Source: Planctomycetota bacterium
GTDB lineage: Bacteria > Planctomycetota > Planctomycetia > Pirellulales > Pirellulaceae
Length of the DNA stretch: 58,813 nt
Reading direction: 5' to 3'
Assembly: GCA_027622275.1 (NCBI GenBank)
Contig: JAQBZB010000016.1
Location: forward strand, 1 to 58,813
Shown here in pieces: positions 42,126-51,917 of this stretch (position 1 is its first letter; each line of letters starts with the position of its first letter). The position numbers and the translations under genes are program-made. The notes below the pieces were generated by a model. It was not told the DNA's origin, made no database searches, and saw only the letters and a program-made list of their open reading frames with translations.

Positions 42126-43616
42126 ATGGAAGAGCTTACATTAATCGCCCGGGCGCGTTCACACGCGGATGCCATCGCGCTCCGGTCAGGTCCGGACAAG
42201 CGATCTTACAACGAACTACTGGAACGTTCGGCGTTTTTGGCCGCGGCACTCTTGGTCGACGCGGACGATTTGAGCGAAGCGCGAGTCGCGTTTCTGCTGC
42301 CGGCCGGCTTCGATTACATCACGGTCCAGTGGGCGATCTGGCGGGCGGGGGGCGTCGTCGTGCCGTTATCTCTGTCCGCGACAGAGCCGGAACTTGAATA
42401 CACGCTGAGCGATTCGCAGTCGCACTGGGTGGTCGCATCCAGAGCATTGGCGGACAAAGTCGAGACGCTTTGCCAACGATTGGACCTGCGTCTGTTGATC
42501 GTTGACGACATCCAGTCCGCGCGGCAGCAACCACGCTTGCCGACCGTCGCGACACGACGACGAGCCATGATCCTGTACACCAGCGGAACGACCAGCAAGC
42601 CGAAAGGAGTCGTCACGACGCACGCCAACATCCAGTCGCAGATCGAATCACTGATCGAAGCCTGGGACTGGCAAGCGACCGATCGCATTCCGCTGTTCCT
42701 GCCGCTGCATCACATTCACGGCATCATCAACGTCATGTCGTGCGCGCTGTGGTCCGGCGCGGTGATCGAACCTTTCCCGCACTTCCACGTGGACGCGATT
42801 CTGGATCGTGTGGCCGAACGAGCGTACACCGTGTTCATGGCGGTACCGACGATCTATGTGAAGCTGATTCAGGCTCTCGAATCTCTGCCGGAAGCCGATC
42901 GAGCCGGCAAGATCGCGGGATTCACCGGCATGCGGCTGATGGTATCGGGTTCCGCCGCGTTGCCCGCCAGCGTCCACAAGCAATGGACCGCCTTGACCGG
43001 ACAAAGGCTGTTGGAGCGGTATGGCATGACCGAGATCGGCATGGCGCTTTCCAATCCTTACAACGGCGAACGACGACCCGGCACCGTCGGCCAGCCGTTG
43101 CCCGGCGTCGAGATCCGGCTGAAGTCGGAACATGGAGAAGTGGTGACGTCCGATGGCGAACCCGGAGAGATCCAGGTCCGTGGCGCAGGTGTGTTCGGCG
43201 AGTATTGGAATCGCCCGGAGGTAACGGCCGATTCGTTCGAGGAGGGCTGGTTCCGCACAGGCGACATGGCGGTGCTCGAAGACGGCTACTTCCGGATCAT
43301 GGGACGCCAGTCGGTCGACATCATCAAGAGCGGCGGCTATAAGCTGTCCGCCCTGGAGATCGAAGCCACACTGCTAGAACATCCTGCGATCCGCGAATGC
43401 GCCGTCGTCGGGGTGCCGGATGACACGTGGGGCGAAGCCGTTGCGGTGGCAGCGGTTCTGCGCGACGATGCAGAACTCAGCCTGGAGTCGCTTCGTTCAT
43501 GGTGCCGTGATCGGCTTTCGACCTACAAGATCCCGAAACAGCTTGTCGTGGTCGTCGACTTGCCTCGCAACGCGATGGGCAAGGTCACCAAGCCCGCCGC
43601 CCGCGAATTGTTTTGA
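42126..43616 (+). CDS. matB: Malonyl-CoA synthetase
   Basis: 496 residues from ATG 42126. An AMP-forming acyl-CoA ligase: A3 loop 'YTSGTTSKPKGVV' near residue 155, A5 'YGMTEIGMALSNPYNGERRPGTVGQPLPGVEIRL' near 300, A7 'WFRTGDMA', A8 'GRQSVDIIKSGGYKLSALEIE', and the catalytic lysine loop 'PRNAMGKVTK' at the end. The 'GMTEIGMALSNP..GER.PGTVG.PLPGV' block is specific to malonyl-CoA synthetases. It converts malonate, ATP and CoA to malonyl-CoA. With MadLM upstream, imported malonate is activated directly, without the decarboxylase complex of other mad operons. The upstream open frame from 42096 lies in a repeat. Confidence 0.9.
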   Translation: MEELTLIARARSHADAIALRSGPDKRSYNELLERSAFLAAALLVDADDLSEARVAFLLPAGFDYITVQWAIWRAGGVVVPLSLSATEPELEYTLSDSQSHWVVASRALADKVETLCQRLDLRLLIVDDIQSARQQPRLPTVATRRRAMILYTSGTTSKPKGVVTTHANIQSQIESLIEAWDWQATDRIPLFLPLHHIHGIINVMSCALWSGAVIEPFPHFHVDAILDRVAERAYTVFMAVPTIYVKLIQALESLPEADRAGKIAGFTGMRLMVSGSAALPASVHKQWTALTGQRLLERYGMTEIGMALSNPYNGERRPGTVGQPLPGVEIRLKSEHGEVVTSDGEPGEIQVRGAGVFGEYWNRPEVTADSFEEGWFRTGDMAVLEDGYFRIMGRQSVDIIKSGGYKLSALEIEATLLEHPAIRECAVVGVPDDTWGEAVAVAAVLRDDAELSLESLRSWCRDRLSTYKIPKQLVVVVDLPRNAMGKVTKPAARELF

Positions 43617-43675
43617 ATGCTTGCCAGACTCAAACGTCGAAGCACGTCGTCTGATGGCGGCACCGTGGAACGCGA

Positions 43676-45043
43676 TCACCCCCAATTCTGAATCCGCTCG
43701 CCATAGCAGATATGAATCGGGCGGCCGGCTTGGTTGGTGTAGGTTTGCCGGTAGTCGATGCCCAAGTGGTGATAGATCGTGGCGTGGACGTCTTGCGGAG
43801 TCAGCTCGTCGTGAGCGGGGTGCTCGCCTTTCGAGTTGGTCGCGCCGATCAGGCGTCCCATTGGCTTTCCGCCGCCGGAAACCAGGATCGACATCGCGCT
43901 GGCCCAATGATCCCGTCCCCAATTCATCTTGCCGTCGCTGCTGCCTTTCTGGACGTTCCCCTTGGGCGTGCGGCCGAACTCGCCCGTGACAATGATCATC
44001 ACGTCGCGATCGAGTCCGCGTTGGTAAACATCTTCGATCAGCGCCGTGACCACCCGATCGAATCGCGGCAACCGCTGGCGCATCGCGGTCGGCAAGTCGC
44101 CGTTGACGGCGTGATCGTCCCAGTTGTAAACGATGCTGTCTCCCGGCACGCCGACCGTGACGAAGCTGACACCCGCTTCGACCAATCGCCGCGCCAACAA
44201 AGCTTGTTCGCCCCACCCGTCGCCGTAGCGCTCGCGCGTCCGCGCGTCTTCCTGCGACAAATCGAAAGCATCACGAGCCTTGGTGCCGCTGAGTATGTCG
44301 AAGGCTTGATGTTGAAAGCTGTCGGCCGCTTCGAGACTCCCGGAGTCCACGTTGCGGCGCAGCTGATCGAGTTGGCCGAGCAGCTCTTTCCGATTGCCCA
44401 GCCGTGTGCCGTCCACCGTCGCGGTTGCGCTGTTCAAACCTTTGTCAACGGTCGGCGGCCGATAGACGTCGCCCCAGTATCCCGTCGCCGTGGTCGGCAC
44501 GTAGTTGTAATGTCTTGCTCCCATGCCGACGGCGACCGGCAAACCGTCATGCACTTGGCCAAACGCTCGGCTGATCACCGCGCCGAGTTCCGGGCTGGTC
44601 GATTCATGCTTCGCGTCGTCCCAGCCCGGATAGCCGCTGACCATCATCGGGATGCCGTCGTTATGGCCACTCCAGGGGTGCGAGCAAGATCGAATCAGCG
44701 TGAACTTGTCGGCGACATTCGCGTGCATCGGCAACAACTCGCACACGTCGATGCCCGGCACGTTGGTCTGAATCGGAGCGAACGGCCCGCGGATCTCATC
44801 GACCGCCTCGGGCTTCATATCGTACGTTTCCAGATGACTAGCTCCGCCTTGTTGCCACAGCAGAATGACGGATTTGCCGCCGGGGGTCGTGCGGTACTCA
44901 TTGGCGTCGGCGGCTTGCGAGCGAATTCGCAGCAGATCGGCCAGCGTTAACCCGCCCAGTCCCAAAAACCCGACTTTCATCAGGTTGCGCCGCGTCACGC
45001 CTTGTCGCGATCGGTGTTGGGCGGTAACCAGTTCGAGCATCAT
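43676..45043 (-). CDS. DUF1501 protein
   Basis: 455 residues from ATG 45043 (ATGATG; the second is also possible). Tat-like start 'VTRRNLMKVGFLGLGGLTLADLL'. Motifs: 'LWQQGGASHLETYDMKPEAVDEIRGPF' near residue 65, 'QALLARRLVEAGVSFVTVG' near 280 and 'IIVTGEFGRTPKGNVQKGSSDGKMNWGRDHWA' near 345. The region between TPK and RDHW is longer than in most copies. No DUF1549/1553 partner next to it. Exported, activity unknown. Divergent from the Gfo/Idh gene. Confidence 0.85.
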   Translation of the reverse strand: MMLELVTAQHRSRQGVTRRNLMKVGFLGLGGLTLADLLRIRSQAADANEYRTTPGGKSVILLWQQGGASHLETYDMKPEAVDEIRGPFAPIQTNVPGIDVCELLPMHANVADKFTLIRSCSHPWSGHNDGIPMMVSGYPGWDDAKHESTSPELGAVISRAFGQVHDGLPVAVGMGARHYNYVPTTATGYWGDVYRPPTVDKGLNSATATVDGTRLGNRKELLGQLDQLRRNVDSGSLEAADSFQHQAFDILSGTKARDAFDLSQEDARTRERYGDGWGEQALLARRLVEAGVSFVTVGVPGDSIVYNWDDHAVNGDLPTAMRQRLPRFDRVVTALIEDVYQRGLDRDVMIIVTGEFGRTPKGNVQKGSSDGKMNWGRDHWASAMSILVSGGGKPMGRLIGATNSKGEHPAHDELTPQDVHATIYHHLGIDYRQTYTNQAGRPIHICYGERIQNWG

Positions 45044-45180
45044 TTGTTCCTAGGCTTGATGGGCTTACGGCAGTCGACTGACGTAGATGACTCGTTGATA
45101 CTGAGAACTATCTTACCGTGCCGGCGCGAAGTAAGAAATGCGAAACAAACCATCGCAGGGGCTGGCGACACAGGTAGCTT

Positions 45181-45209
45181 GTTGACAATACTTGATCGCG
45201 GCACATCTA
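45181..45209 (+). promoter_or_regulatory. Candidate promoter of the Gfo/Idh gene
   Basis: TTGACA at 45181-45186 is a consensus -35 box; ATCTAC follows after 17 nt as a weak -10. The ATG is at 45238 and AGAGG precedes it. Plausible, not strong. Confidence 0.35.
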
Positions 45210-45237
45210 CTTCCACCTTCCAATAAGAGGCCGAACC

Positions 45238-46299
45238 ATGCAATCGTCACGACACTCCAAGTTCCCGTTACTGGCCCTGTTGCTGCTGGGTGCGGCCTGT
45301 CAAACAGCCAGCTCGGCCGAGCCGGTTCGAGTCGGGATCATCGGGATCGACAACTATCAGAGTCTGGCATTTACACAGTTGTGGCATCAACCGCCCGAAG
45401 ACAATCCGGACCTCGGCGGCCTGCAAGTCGTGGCCGCCTGGAAAGGCGGCAGCCCGGACATCGAGGAGACGCTCGTTGATGTCGAGCGTTGGGAACCGCA
45501 CCTCGTTAAGCAAGGTGTGACGATCGAGGACTCCATCGACGACGTCTTACGCCAATGCGACGCCGTCATGATCATGACCGTCGACGGACGTGCCCACCTG
45601 AAGCTCGCCGAGCAGGCACTGAAAGCCCATAAGCCGACTTACATCGCACGTCCGATGGCTGCTTCGCTGGAAGATGTCATCGCGATCTTCGATCTGGCGA
45701 AGAAGTACGACACGCCCGTCTTCTCGTGTTCGCAGCATCGCTACAGTCCGGGCTTCATCGGCATGCGAAATCATCCGGAGGTGGGCGAAGTCATCGGCTG
45801 CGACGTGTTTGGCGGCAGCCCGATCGTCGATCATCATCCGGACTTTTTCTGGCACGCGCTCCACAGTTTCGAGACGCTCTACACGATTATGGGACCGGGA
45901 GCCGTCTCGGTCACGCGAGCACGCACGGACGACACGGAGCTGGTAACCGGTGTTTGGAAGGACGGCCGGATCGGTTCTTACCGAGGGATTCGCCGCGGAG
46001 CGCTCAAGTACAGCGCCACCGTATTCGGAGACAAGGGCGTCGCGCCGGCCGGAATCTATGGCTACGAAGCTCCCGTGAACGGTGTTGTTCCCAAGGGGAG
46101 ATATAAAGGCTATGAAGGCGTCGCGACCGAGATCGCCAAGTTTTATAAGACCGGCAAGTCGCCGATCGAGCCGGCCGAGACGATCGAGCTGTTCGGGTTC
46201 ATGGCAGCAGCGCACGAGAGTCATCGCCAAGGCGGCGTGCCGGTTCGCATCGATGAAGTCATCGCGAAGGCGCGCCGGAACCTCGATGGTCGCGAGTAG
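45238..46299 (+). CDS. Secreted Gfo/Idh/MocA-family oxidoreductase
   Basis: 353 residues. A Sec-type signal ('FPLLALLLLGAACQTASSA') precedes a Rossmann start 'VRVGIIGIDNYQSLAFTQLW' in place of the normal GxGxxG (GIIGID), so NAD(P) binding is probably modified. Later conserved parts: 'CDAVMIMTVDGRAHLKLAEQALKAHKPTYIARPMAAS' (P of 'RPMA' replaces the usual EKP), 'PVFSCSQHRYSPGFIGM' and 'FFWHALHSFETLYTIMGPGAVSV'. Planctomycetes carry many exported Gfo/Idh proteins, probably acting on sugars or sugar-derived compounds. It lies 103 nt upstream of an SMP-30-like gene on the same strand. The reaction is unassigned. Confidence 0.8.
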   Translation: MQSSRHSKFPLLALLLLGAACQTASSAEPVRVGIIGIDNYQSLAFTQLWHQPPEDNPDLGGLQVVAAWKGGSPDIEETLVDVERWEPHLVKQGVTIEDSIDDVLRQCDAVMIMTVDGRAHLKLAEQALKAHKPTYIARPMAASLEDVIAIFDLAKKYDTPVFSCSQHRYSPGFIGMRNHPEVGEVIGCDVFGGSPIVDHHPDFFWHALHSFETLYTIMGPGAVSVTRARTDDTELVTGVWKDGRIGSYRGIRRGALKYSATVFGDKGVAPAGIYGYEAPVNGVVPKGRYKGYEGVATEIAKFYKTGKSPIEPAETIELFGFMAAAHESHRQGGVPVRIDEVIAKARRNLDGRE

Positions 46300-46402
46300 G
46301 TTGGCAGCCTGCTACTGCTAACCAATCGCAATGGGCCCGTCGCTGGATTAGGATACGCTCACATGCCAACGCGTTTCGAGTAAATATCGATGGAGTACTT
46401 CA

Positions 46403-47461
46403 ATGAATCTACACCGCTTTGCTAGTCTGTCCGCCATCCTTCTGGCTATCGCCGTTTCGTCCAACTCGCTTTGGGCGGCCGAACCGATCGTGCCTGAAGA
46501 CGCGCAACTCGAGAAGCTCTTCGAAGGCATCGTGCTGACCGAAGGCGTGGCCGTTGCGTCGGACGGCATGGCCTACTTCAGCGACATCACGTTCTCGCAT
46601 CAAGCGGTCGAGGACGATGGCTCGATTCACGCTGGCCACATCTGGATGTTCAATCCGAAGACAAAGAAGACGAAGATCTTTCGTTCCCCGAGCGGCATGT
46701 CGAACGGCATCAAGTTCGACGCCAAGGGCCGGATGGTCGTTTGCGAAGGCGCGGACTACGGCGGACGACGTGTCACGCGGACGGACATGAAAACCGGCCT
46801 GAGCTACATCGTCGCGGCCATGTATGAAGGCCGCAAGCTGAACTCGCCGAACGACGTTACGTTCGACGAGCAGGGACGCCTCTACTTTAGCGATCCCCGC
46901 TACCTCGGGCACGAAACGATCGATCAACCCGTGATGGGCGTGTACCGCGTCGATCCCGATGGCTCGATCCACCGCATCATCACCGATGCCGGCAAGCCCA
47001 ACGGTGTTTGTGTTTCCCCAGATCAAGAGACGTTGTACGTCGTTAGCAATCACAATGGTGCGAACGGCTTCGAGCGGCTGGCGGTCAAGAATGCCGAAGG
47101 TGGTTTCGACTTGCCGCCGCTGCGCAAGGGGCACATGGCTCTGATGGCGTACGACCTGCACGAAGATGGCACAGCGACGTTCCGCAAGACGATGGTGGAT
47201 TACTATCCTCAAGACGGACCGGACGGCTTGGTCTGCGACGCGGACGGAAATCTCTACGTTGCCGTTCGCGCGGAAGACCGGCCTGGGATCGTCGTCTACG
47301 ATCCCGAGGGCACCGAACTCGCCTACATCAAAACCGAAGTCCCCACCAACGTCGGCTTCGGTCGCGGCGAAGATGCCAACTTGCTGTACATCACCGCGGG
47401 CAAAAGTCTGTATCGCATCCGGCTAAACCGTAAGGGATACCAGCTGCCACCGCTTGATTAA
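46403..47461 (+). CDS. Secreted SMP-30/gluconolactonase-like protein
   Basis: 352 residues. Sec signal 'ASLSAILLAIAVSSNSLWAAEP'. Six-bladed propeller landmarks: 'LTEGVAVASDGMAYFSDI' (metal-binding Glu), 'GMSNGIKFDAKGRMVVCEGAD', 'NSPNDVTFDEQGRLYFSDP' (Asn ligand), 'PNGVCVSPDQETLYV' and 'DGPDGLVCDADGNLYVA' (Asp ligand). All calcium/zinc ligand positions of lactonases are present. It probably opens a sugar lactone outside the cytoplasm, possibly the product of the neighbouring oxidoreductase (inference). Confidence 0.8.
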   Translation: MNLHRFASLSAILLAIAVSSNSLWAAEPIVPEDAQLEKLFEGIVLTEGVAVASDGMAYFSDITFSHQAVEDDGSIHAGHIWMFNPKTKKTKIFRSPSGMSNGIKFDAKGRMVVCEGADYGGRRVTRTDMKTGLSYIVAAMYEGRKLNSPNDVTFDEQGRLYFSDPRYLGHETIDQPVMGVYRVDPDGSIHRIITDAGKPNGVCVSPDQETLYVVSNHNGANGFERLAVKNAEGGFDLPPLRKGHMALMAYDLHEDGTATFRKTMVDYYPQDGPDGLVCDADGNLYVAVRAEDRPGIVVYDPEGTELAYIKTEVPTNVGFGRGEDANLLYITAGKSLYRIRLNRKGYQLPPLD

Positions 47462-47611
47462 AAGCAAAGCGTCTCGATTGTACGCTCTCTCTTTTTGCGA
47501 GGCAGTTTGGTACGATGGTTCGAGCCCGAATGCCGCGATCCCGATTCCGGCACCCGTGGTTCTTAACCGAAATCTCCAATCGATCGTCGCTTGGCCCGGA
47601 GGCGACTTTGT

Positions 47612-50600
47612 ATGAGCGCTCCGTCTAACCCAGCCGATGACCCACGGAAAAGTGCGGCATTAAACGACAACTTCTCTCAGAACGAGTTTGAAGAAACAGT
47701 CGATCGTCGCGAGTCGAGCACCGGTTCGGATGCGGGTGTGCCGGCCGGAACTGCAGCGGGGATTCCAGCATCGGTCGGGCGGTACGAAATCCGCGGCCTG
47801 CTCGGCAAGGGTGCGTTCGGAGTCGTGTATCGCGGCTTCGACGGGCAACTCGACCGCCAAGTAGCGATCAAAGTTCCGCTGCTGAAGAATCCCGATCCCA
47901 ATTTCGATTTCGAGAAAAAGTTTCTCGCGGAAGCCCGGCAGTTGGCCAAGCTGGCCCATCCCGGCATCGTTACCGTCTTCGATGTCAGTGCAGAAAGCGG
48001 TTTGTGCTACATCGTCTCCGATTTCCTGGACGGGCTGAATTTGAATCAGTGGTTAAAGCAGAACAATCCCGACTGGATCGAATCGTCGTTGATTGTCGCC
48101 CGGATCGCCGACGCGTTGGCCCACGCTCATTCGATGAGTACGGTCCACCGTGACATCAAACCAGACAACATTTTAATGGTTGATCGGGCCGAAGGATTGC
48201 GGCCGGTGTTGGTTGACTTTGGTTTGGCGGTTAGCGAAGACGTGGCGTCGGCGAGCGAACGCGGACACGTCATGGGCACGCCGAATTACATGGCTCCCGA
48301 GCAGGTTCGCGGTCGTGGACACCGCATCGATGGCCGAACTGATATCTACGCATTGGGAGTTGTCTTGTATCGGATGTTAAGCGGCCGGTTGCCTTTTCGG
48401 TCGCCACAACTGAGCGATCTGTTGAAGCAGATCGAGGAAGATGAGCCGCAGCCGCCGCGACAACTGGTGCATAGCATCCCTCCCGAAGTTGAGAAGGCGT
48501 GCTTGAAGGCGATGGCCAAGCAAGTCACGAAACGGTACTCAACCGCCGCCGATTTCGCCGCCGACTTGCGACAGGCCGTCGCCCGTCATCAGCAGTCGGG
48601 CTCGAGTTCAGCGGTGGGGCCTTCCGCCGAAGCTGCCTTCGTTCCGGATTCCGCGGACCCTTCGATGCACAGCACCGCTTCCGTCTCGGCCACTCGAATT
48701 GCCGAACCTGACCCGCCGTCGCGGCAAGAAGGCTCGTCGCTGGAATTCAGTTCGACGATCCGGCGCGCGAGAGCCGCCGAGCGGCGGCAAGTCACCGTGA
48801 TGTACTGCCGCTGTGATCTGTTCGAGTCGCCCGAGTTCATGGATAACCTCGATGCCGAAGAGCAGCACGAAGTGCTCGGCGAGTACCAGCACATTTGCGA
48901 CGAAGCCGTCAAGCAGTTCGAGGGCACCGTCATCGAAGCCACGTCCGAAGGACTGCTCGTGGCGTTCGGTTACCCCGTTGCGTTCGAAGACGCGGCGCAA
49001 CGGGCCATACGTAGCGCGCTGGGAATTCGCGACGGATTGCTCAAGTTCAACAAGCAACTGAAGAAACAAAACGACCTGTCCGTCGCCTTCCGCATCGGGA
49101 TTCATACGGGCCAAGTCGTGGCCGAGGACAAGGGCGATGTGAGTGTCCGCGACTCGCTGTCGATCGTGGGCGAACCGCGCAACGTGGCGACTCGGATGAT
49201 CGACTCGGCTCAGGAGAACTCGATCGTCATCACCGGGTCCACGAATCAGGTGACTGCCGGATTCTTCGTTTGTGAGACGATTGGAACGCAGTCGATTCGC
49301 GGCAGCTCCAAGCCGCTGGAGCTGTTTTCCGTGACCGGCGAAAGCAAAGCCAGGAGCCGGCTGGATCTGATGGAACCGACCGAGCTGACGCCCTTGATCG
49401 GCCGCGACACTGAATTAAACATCATGCGCGAACGGTGGGAGCAAGCATCCGAGTCGATGGGGCAGGTTGTGCTGCTGATCGGCGATGCAGGGCTGGGCAA
49501 ATCGCGTCTCGTCCACGAAATCAAAGGGCATGTGGGCCAGAGCGATCGGGAAATGGTGATTGAATGGCGTTGCTCGCCGTATCACCGTAACAGTGGTTTG
49601 TATTCGGCCATCGATTTCTTCGAGCGGCAGCTTGCGTTCACTGCCGAAACGCCGCCGAATGAAAAGCTCGACACGCTGGTCGATCATCTGGCTGAATACA
49701 ACTTGGACACACCGGATGTCGTGCCGCTGTTTGCCGCCTTGCTGTCGATCCCGGTAAACGGCCGATACTCGCCGCCGGAAGTCAGTCCGCAGCGAATCAT
49801 GGAACTGACCTTGCAGGCGATGCACGATCTGCTGCGGGAGTACTCGTACGAGCAACCTGTTTTGTTCATCGTCGAGGATCTGCACTGGATCGATCCAACG
49901 TCGCTTGAATTCGTCGGCAAGTTGGTCGAAGAGTCGGCATCTGACAGCATCATGACGCTGCTCACGTTCCGGCCCGAGTTTGAAACACCGTGGTCGAGCA
50001 AGGCTCATCAGACTCAAGTCGCCCTGAACAAGCTGACGAAGAACCAAGTTGCCGAAATGATGCGGAAGAAGACCGGCATCAACAATCTTCCCGCCGAGGT
50101 GATTGCTCAGGTGGTTGACCGCACCGACGGTGTGCCGCTGTTTGTGGAAGAGTTTACAAAGGTTGTCGAAGAGGCGGCGGAATCGATCGACGGAGAAAGT
50201 TCTCTACAAGTTTCGGTGACTTTCGACTTGAGTTCCATTCCGACGACGTTGCAGGACTTGTTGCTCTCCCGATTGAATCGCATGGAGAGTCTGCACGACG
50301 TCGTCCAGATTGCGGCGACGATTGGCCGCGAGTGCAGTCATGAATTGTTGGCCGCTGTGATCGATGTCGATGATGCGACTTTGCAAGAAGAAATCAACAA
50401 GCTGGTCAGTGCGGAGATTCTGTTTCAGCGCGGGCGTCCGCCGCGGGCACGCTATCTGTTCAAGCATGCGTTGATTCAAGACGCCGCGTATCAGTCGCTC
50501 GTCAAGAAGAAGCGGCAAGCGTTTCATCAAAAGATCGGCGAGGTGTTGGAATCTGATTTTCCGCAGCTTGTCGAAACGCAGCCCGAGTTATTGGCGCAGC

Positions 50601-51916
50601 ATTTCAGTGAAGCCGGAGACGTTCAAAAGGGCATCGACTATTGCTTGAAAGCCGGGAAACGGTCGCAGGAACGGTCGGCCCACGCCGAAGCGATCACTCA
50701 ATTCAAGAGGGGATTGGAACTGGTCGCGAAGCTGGACGAAGGATTGCAGCGCGATCAGATCGAACTGGGATTTCTCGTCCCGTTGGGCGTCGTCTACATG
50801 GCCACGAAAGGCTGGAGTTCCGACGACGTTGGCAACACATTCCAACGTGCGAAAGAGGTGTGCGAGCGGCTGGGAGCCAAGGACCACGAGTTCAATGTGA
50901 TGTGGGGCTTGTGGGGCTGGCACGTGTTGCGGGGCGAGTTCGACACCTGCATGGAGATCGCCGCGTACACGACCGAACTGGCCGAATCGCTGCAACATCC
51001 GGCGATCTTGATGGAGGCTCCGTGGATCCCCGCTTTGACTCAGTTTTATCGTGGTGAGTTCAAGGCCTCGATCGAGAACATGAAGCTGGGCTTCTCGCGT
51101 TTTGACCGTGAGACGTCACTGGTGACGACACTGGCAACCGGACAGAATTGCGGCGTCACGTATCAGTTATACGAATCGCTGAATCTTTGGTATCTGGGAT
51201 TCCCCGACCAGGCATTGCGACGCGGCGAAGATGCGATGGAAACGGCGATCGATCTGAAGCATCCATTCAGCCACTGTTTTGCCCTGTGGCATCGAAGCTG
51301 GCTGTACAATTTGCTCCGCGACCACGAAACCGCCGAGCGGCTGGCGGCCGAAGCGTTGAACATGGCGACCGAACAGAGCTTCATCTTGTGGAAGTGTCTG
51401 GCGATGTGCGACCACGGATATGCGATGTTCAAGCTAGGTCAGACGGAAGGAGTTCTGGAGCCGGTCGAACAAGGAGCCGGCGTAATTATGTTTCTCGGAT
51501 CGAAGTTGAACCTCCCACATTTCGCTCATTATCGGGCCGAGATCAAAGCGGGACTGGGCCGCATCGACGACGGCTTGGCCGATCTCGAGTTCGAACGTCA
51601 GCACGCCCACGACTCGAATGAGAAATACACGCTGCCGGAACTGCATCGGCTGCGAGGTGAATTCTTGCTGCTGCAGTTGCCCGACAACGCGGCTGCCGCG
51701 GAAAGCGAATTCCGGCAAGCGATCGAATTTGCCCGAGAACGCGAAGCTCGCTCCTGGGAGCTGCGCGCGGCAACCAGTCTGGCTCGCTTGTTACAGCAAC
51801 AGGACACATGCGACGAAGCTCGGGAGGTGTTGTCCGGAATCTACAACTGGTTTACCGAAGGTTTAGAAACGCCCGATTTAACGGATGCCAAGTCTTTGCT
51901 TGACGAGTTAGGATAG
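47612..51916 (+). CDS. Ser/Thr kinase, cyclase-like, AAA ATPase and TPR fusion protein
   Basis: 1434 residues from ATG 47612 (GGAGG 9 nt upstream). Hanks-type kinase (about 56-325): 'GKGAFGVVY', 'VAIKVPLL', 'VHRDIKPDNIL', 'VDFGLA' and 'GTPNYMAPE', all catalytic residues present. A class III cyclase-like domain (about 392-550) follows, but the usual FAD metal site is 'VTVMYCRCD' and the GDG motif is 'TSEGLLVAFG', so it looks inactive. Then an AAA_16-like ATPase (about 596-900) with Walker A 'GDAGLGKS' at 624 and Walker B 'LFIVEDLHWID' near 750. TPR-like helices run to the end. No membrane segment. A large cytoplasmic sensor or signalling hub; target unknown. The FAD oxidoreductase starts 1 nt after its stop. 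Confidence 0.85.
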   Translation: MSAPSNPADDPRKSAALNDNFSQNEFEETVDRRESSTGSDAGVPAGTAAGIPASVGRYEIRGLLGKGAFGVVYRGFDGQLDRQVAIKVPLLKNPDPNFDFEKKFLAEARQLAKLAHPGIVTVFDVSAESGLCYIVSDFLDGLNLNQWLKQNNPDWIESSLIVARIADALAHAHSMSTVHRDIKPDNILMVDRAEGLRPVLVDFGLAVSEDVASASERGHVMGTPNYMAPEQVRGRGHRIDGRTDIYALGVVLYRMLSGRLPFRSPQLSDLLKQIEEDEPQPPRQLVHSIPPEVEKACLKAMAKQVTKRYSTAADFAADLRQAVARHQQSGSSSAVGPSAEAAFVPDSADPSMHSTASVSATRIAEPDPPSRQEGSSLEFSSTIRRARAAERRQVTVMYCRCDLFESPEFMDNLDAEEQHEVLGEYQHICDEAVKQFEGTVIEATSEGLLVAFGYPVAFEDAAQRAIRSALGIRDGLLKFNKQLKKQNDLSVAFRIGIHTGQVVAEDKGDVSVRDSLSIVGEPRNVATRMIDSAQENSIVITGSTNQVTAGFFVCETIGTQSIRGSSKPLELFSVTGESKARSRLDLMEPTELTPLIGRDTELNIMRERWEQASESMGQVVLLIGDAGLGKSRLVHEIKGHVGQSDREMVIEWRCSPYHRNSGLYSAIDFFERQLAFTAETPPNEKLDTLVDHLAEYNLDTPDVVPLFAALLSIPVNGRYSPPEVSPQRIMELTLQAMHDLLREYSYEQPVLFIVEDLHWIDPTSLEFVGKLVEESASDSIMTLLTFRPEFETPWSSKAHQTQVALNKLTKNQVAEMMRKKTGINNLPAEVIAQVVDRTDGVPLFVEEFTKVVEEAAESIDGESSLQVSVTFDLSSIPTTLQDLLLSRLNRMESLHDVVQIAATIGRECSHELLAAVIDVDDATLQEEINKLVSAEILFQRGRPPRARYLFKHALIQDAAYQSLVKKKRQAFHQKIGEVLESDFPQLVETQPELLAQHFSEAGDVQKGIDYCLKAGKRSQERSAHAEAITQFKRGLELVAKLDEGLQRDQIELGFLVPLGVVYMATKGWSSDDVGNTFQRAKEVCERLGAKDHEFNVMWGLWGWHVLRGEFDTCMEIAAYTTELAESLQHPAILMEAPWIPALTQFYRGEFKASIENMKLGFSRFDRETSLVTTLATGQNCGVTYQLYESLNLWYLGFPDQALRRGEDAMETAIDLKHPFSHCFALWHRSWLYNLLRDHETAERLAAEALNMATEQSFILWKCLAMCDHGYAMFKLGQTEGVLEPVEQGAGVIMFLGSKLNLPHFAHYRAEIKAGLGRIDDGLADLEFERQHAHDSNEKYTLPELHRLRGEFLLLQLPDNAAAAESEFRQAIEFAREREARSWELRAATSLARLLQQQDTCDEAREVLSGIYNWFTEGLETPDLTDAKSLLDELG

Positions 51917-51917
51917 T

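Noticed and set aside
40882-43616. Malonate decarboxylase genes expected with madLM
   Set aside because: None of the neighbouring genes resembles a decarboxylase subunit; the third gene is clearly a malonyl-CoA synthetase.
43712-44950. 412-codon open frame on the plus strand
   Set aside because: Lies entirely antisense to an intact DUF1501 gene whose family motifs are clear.
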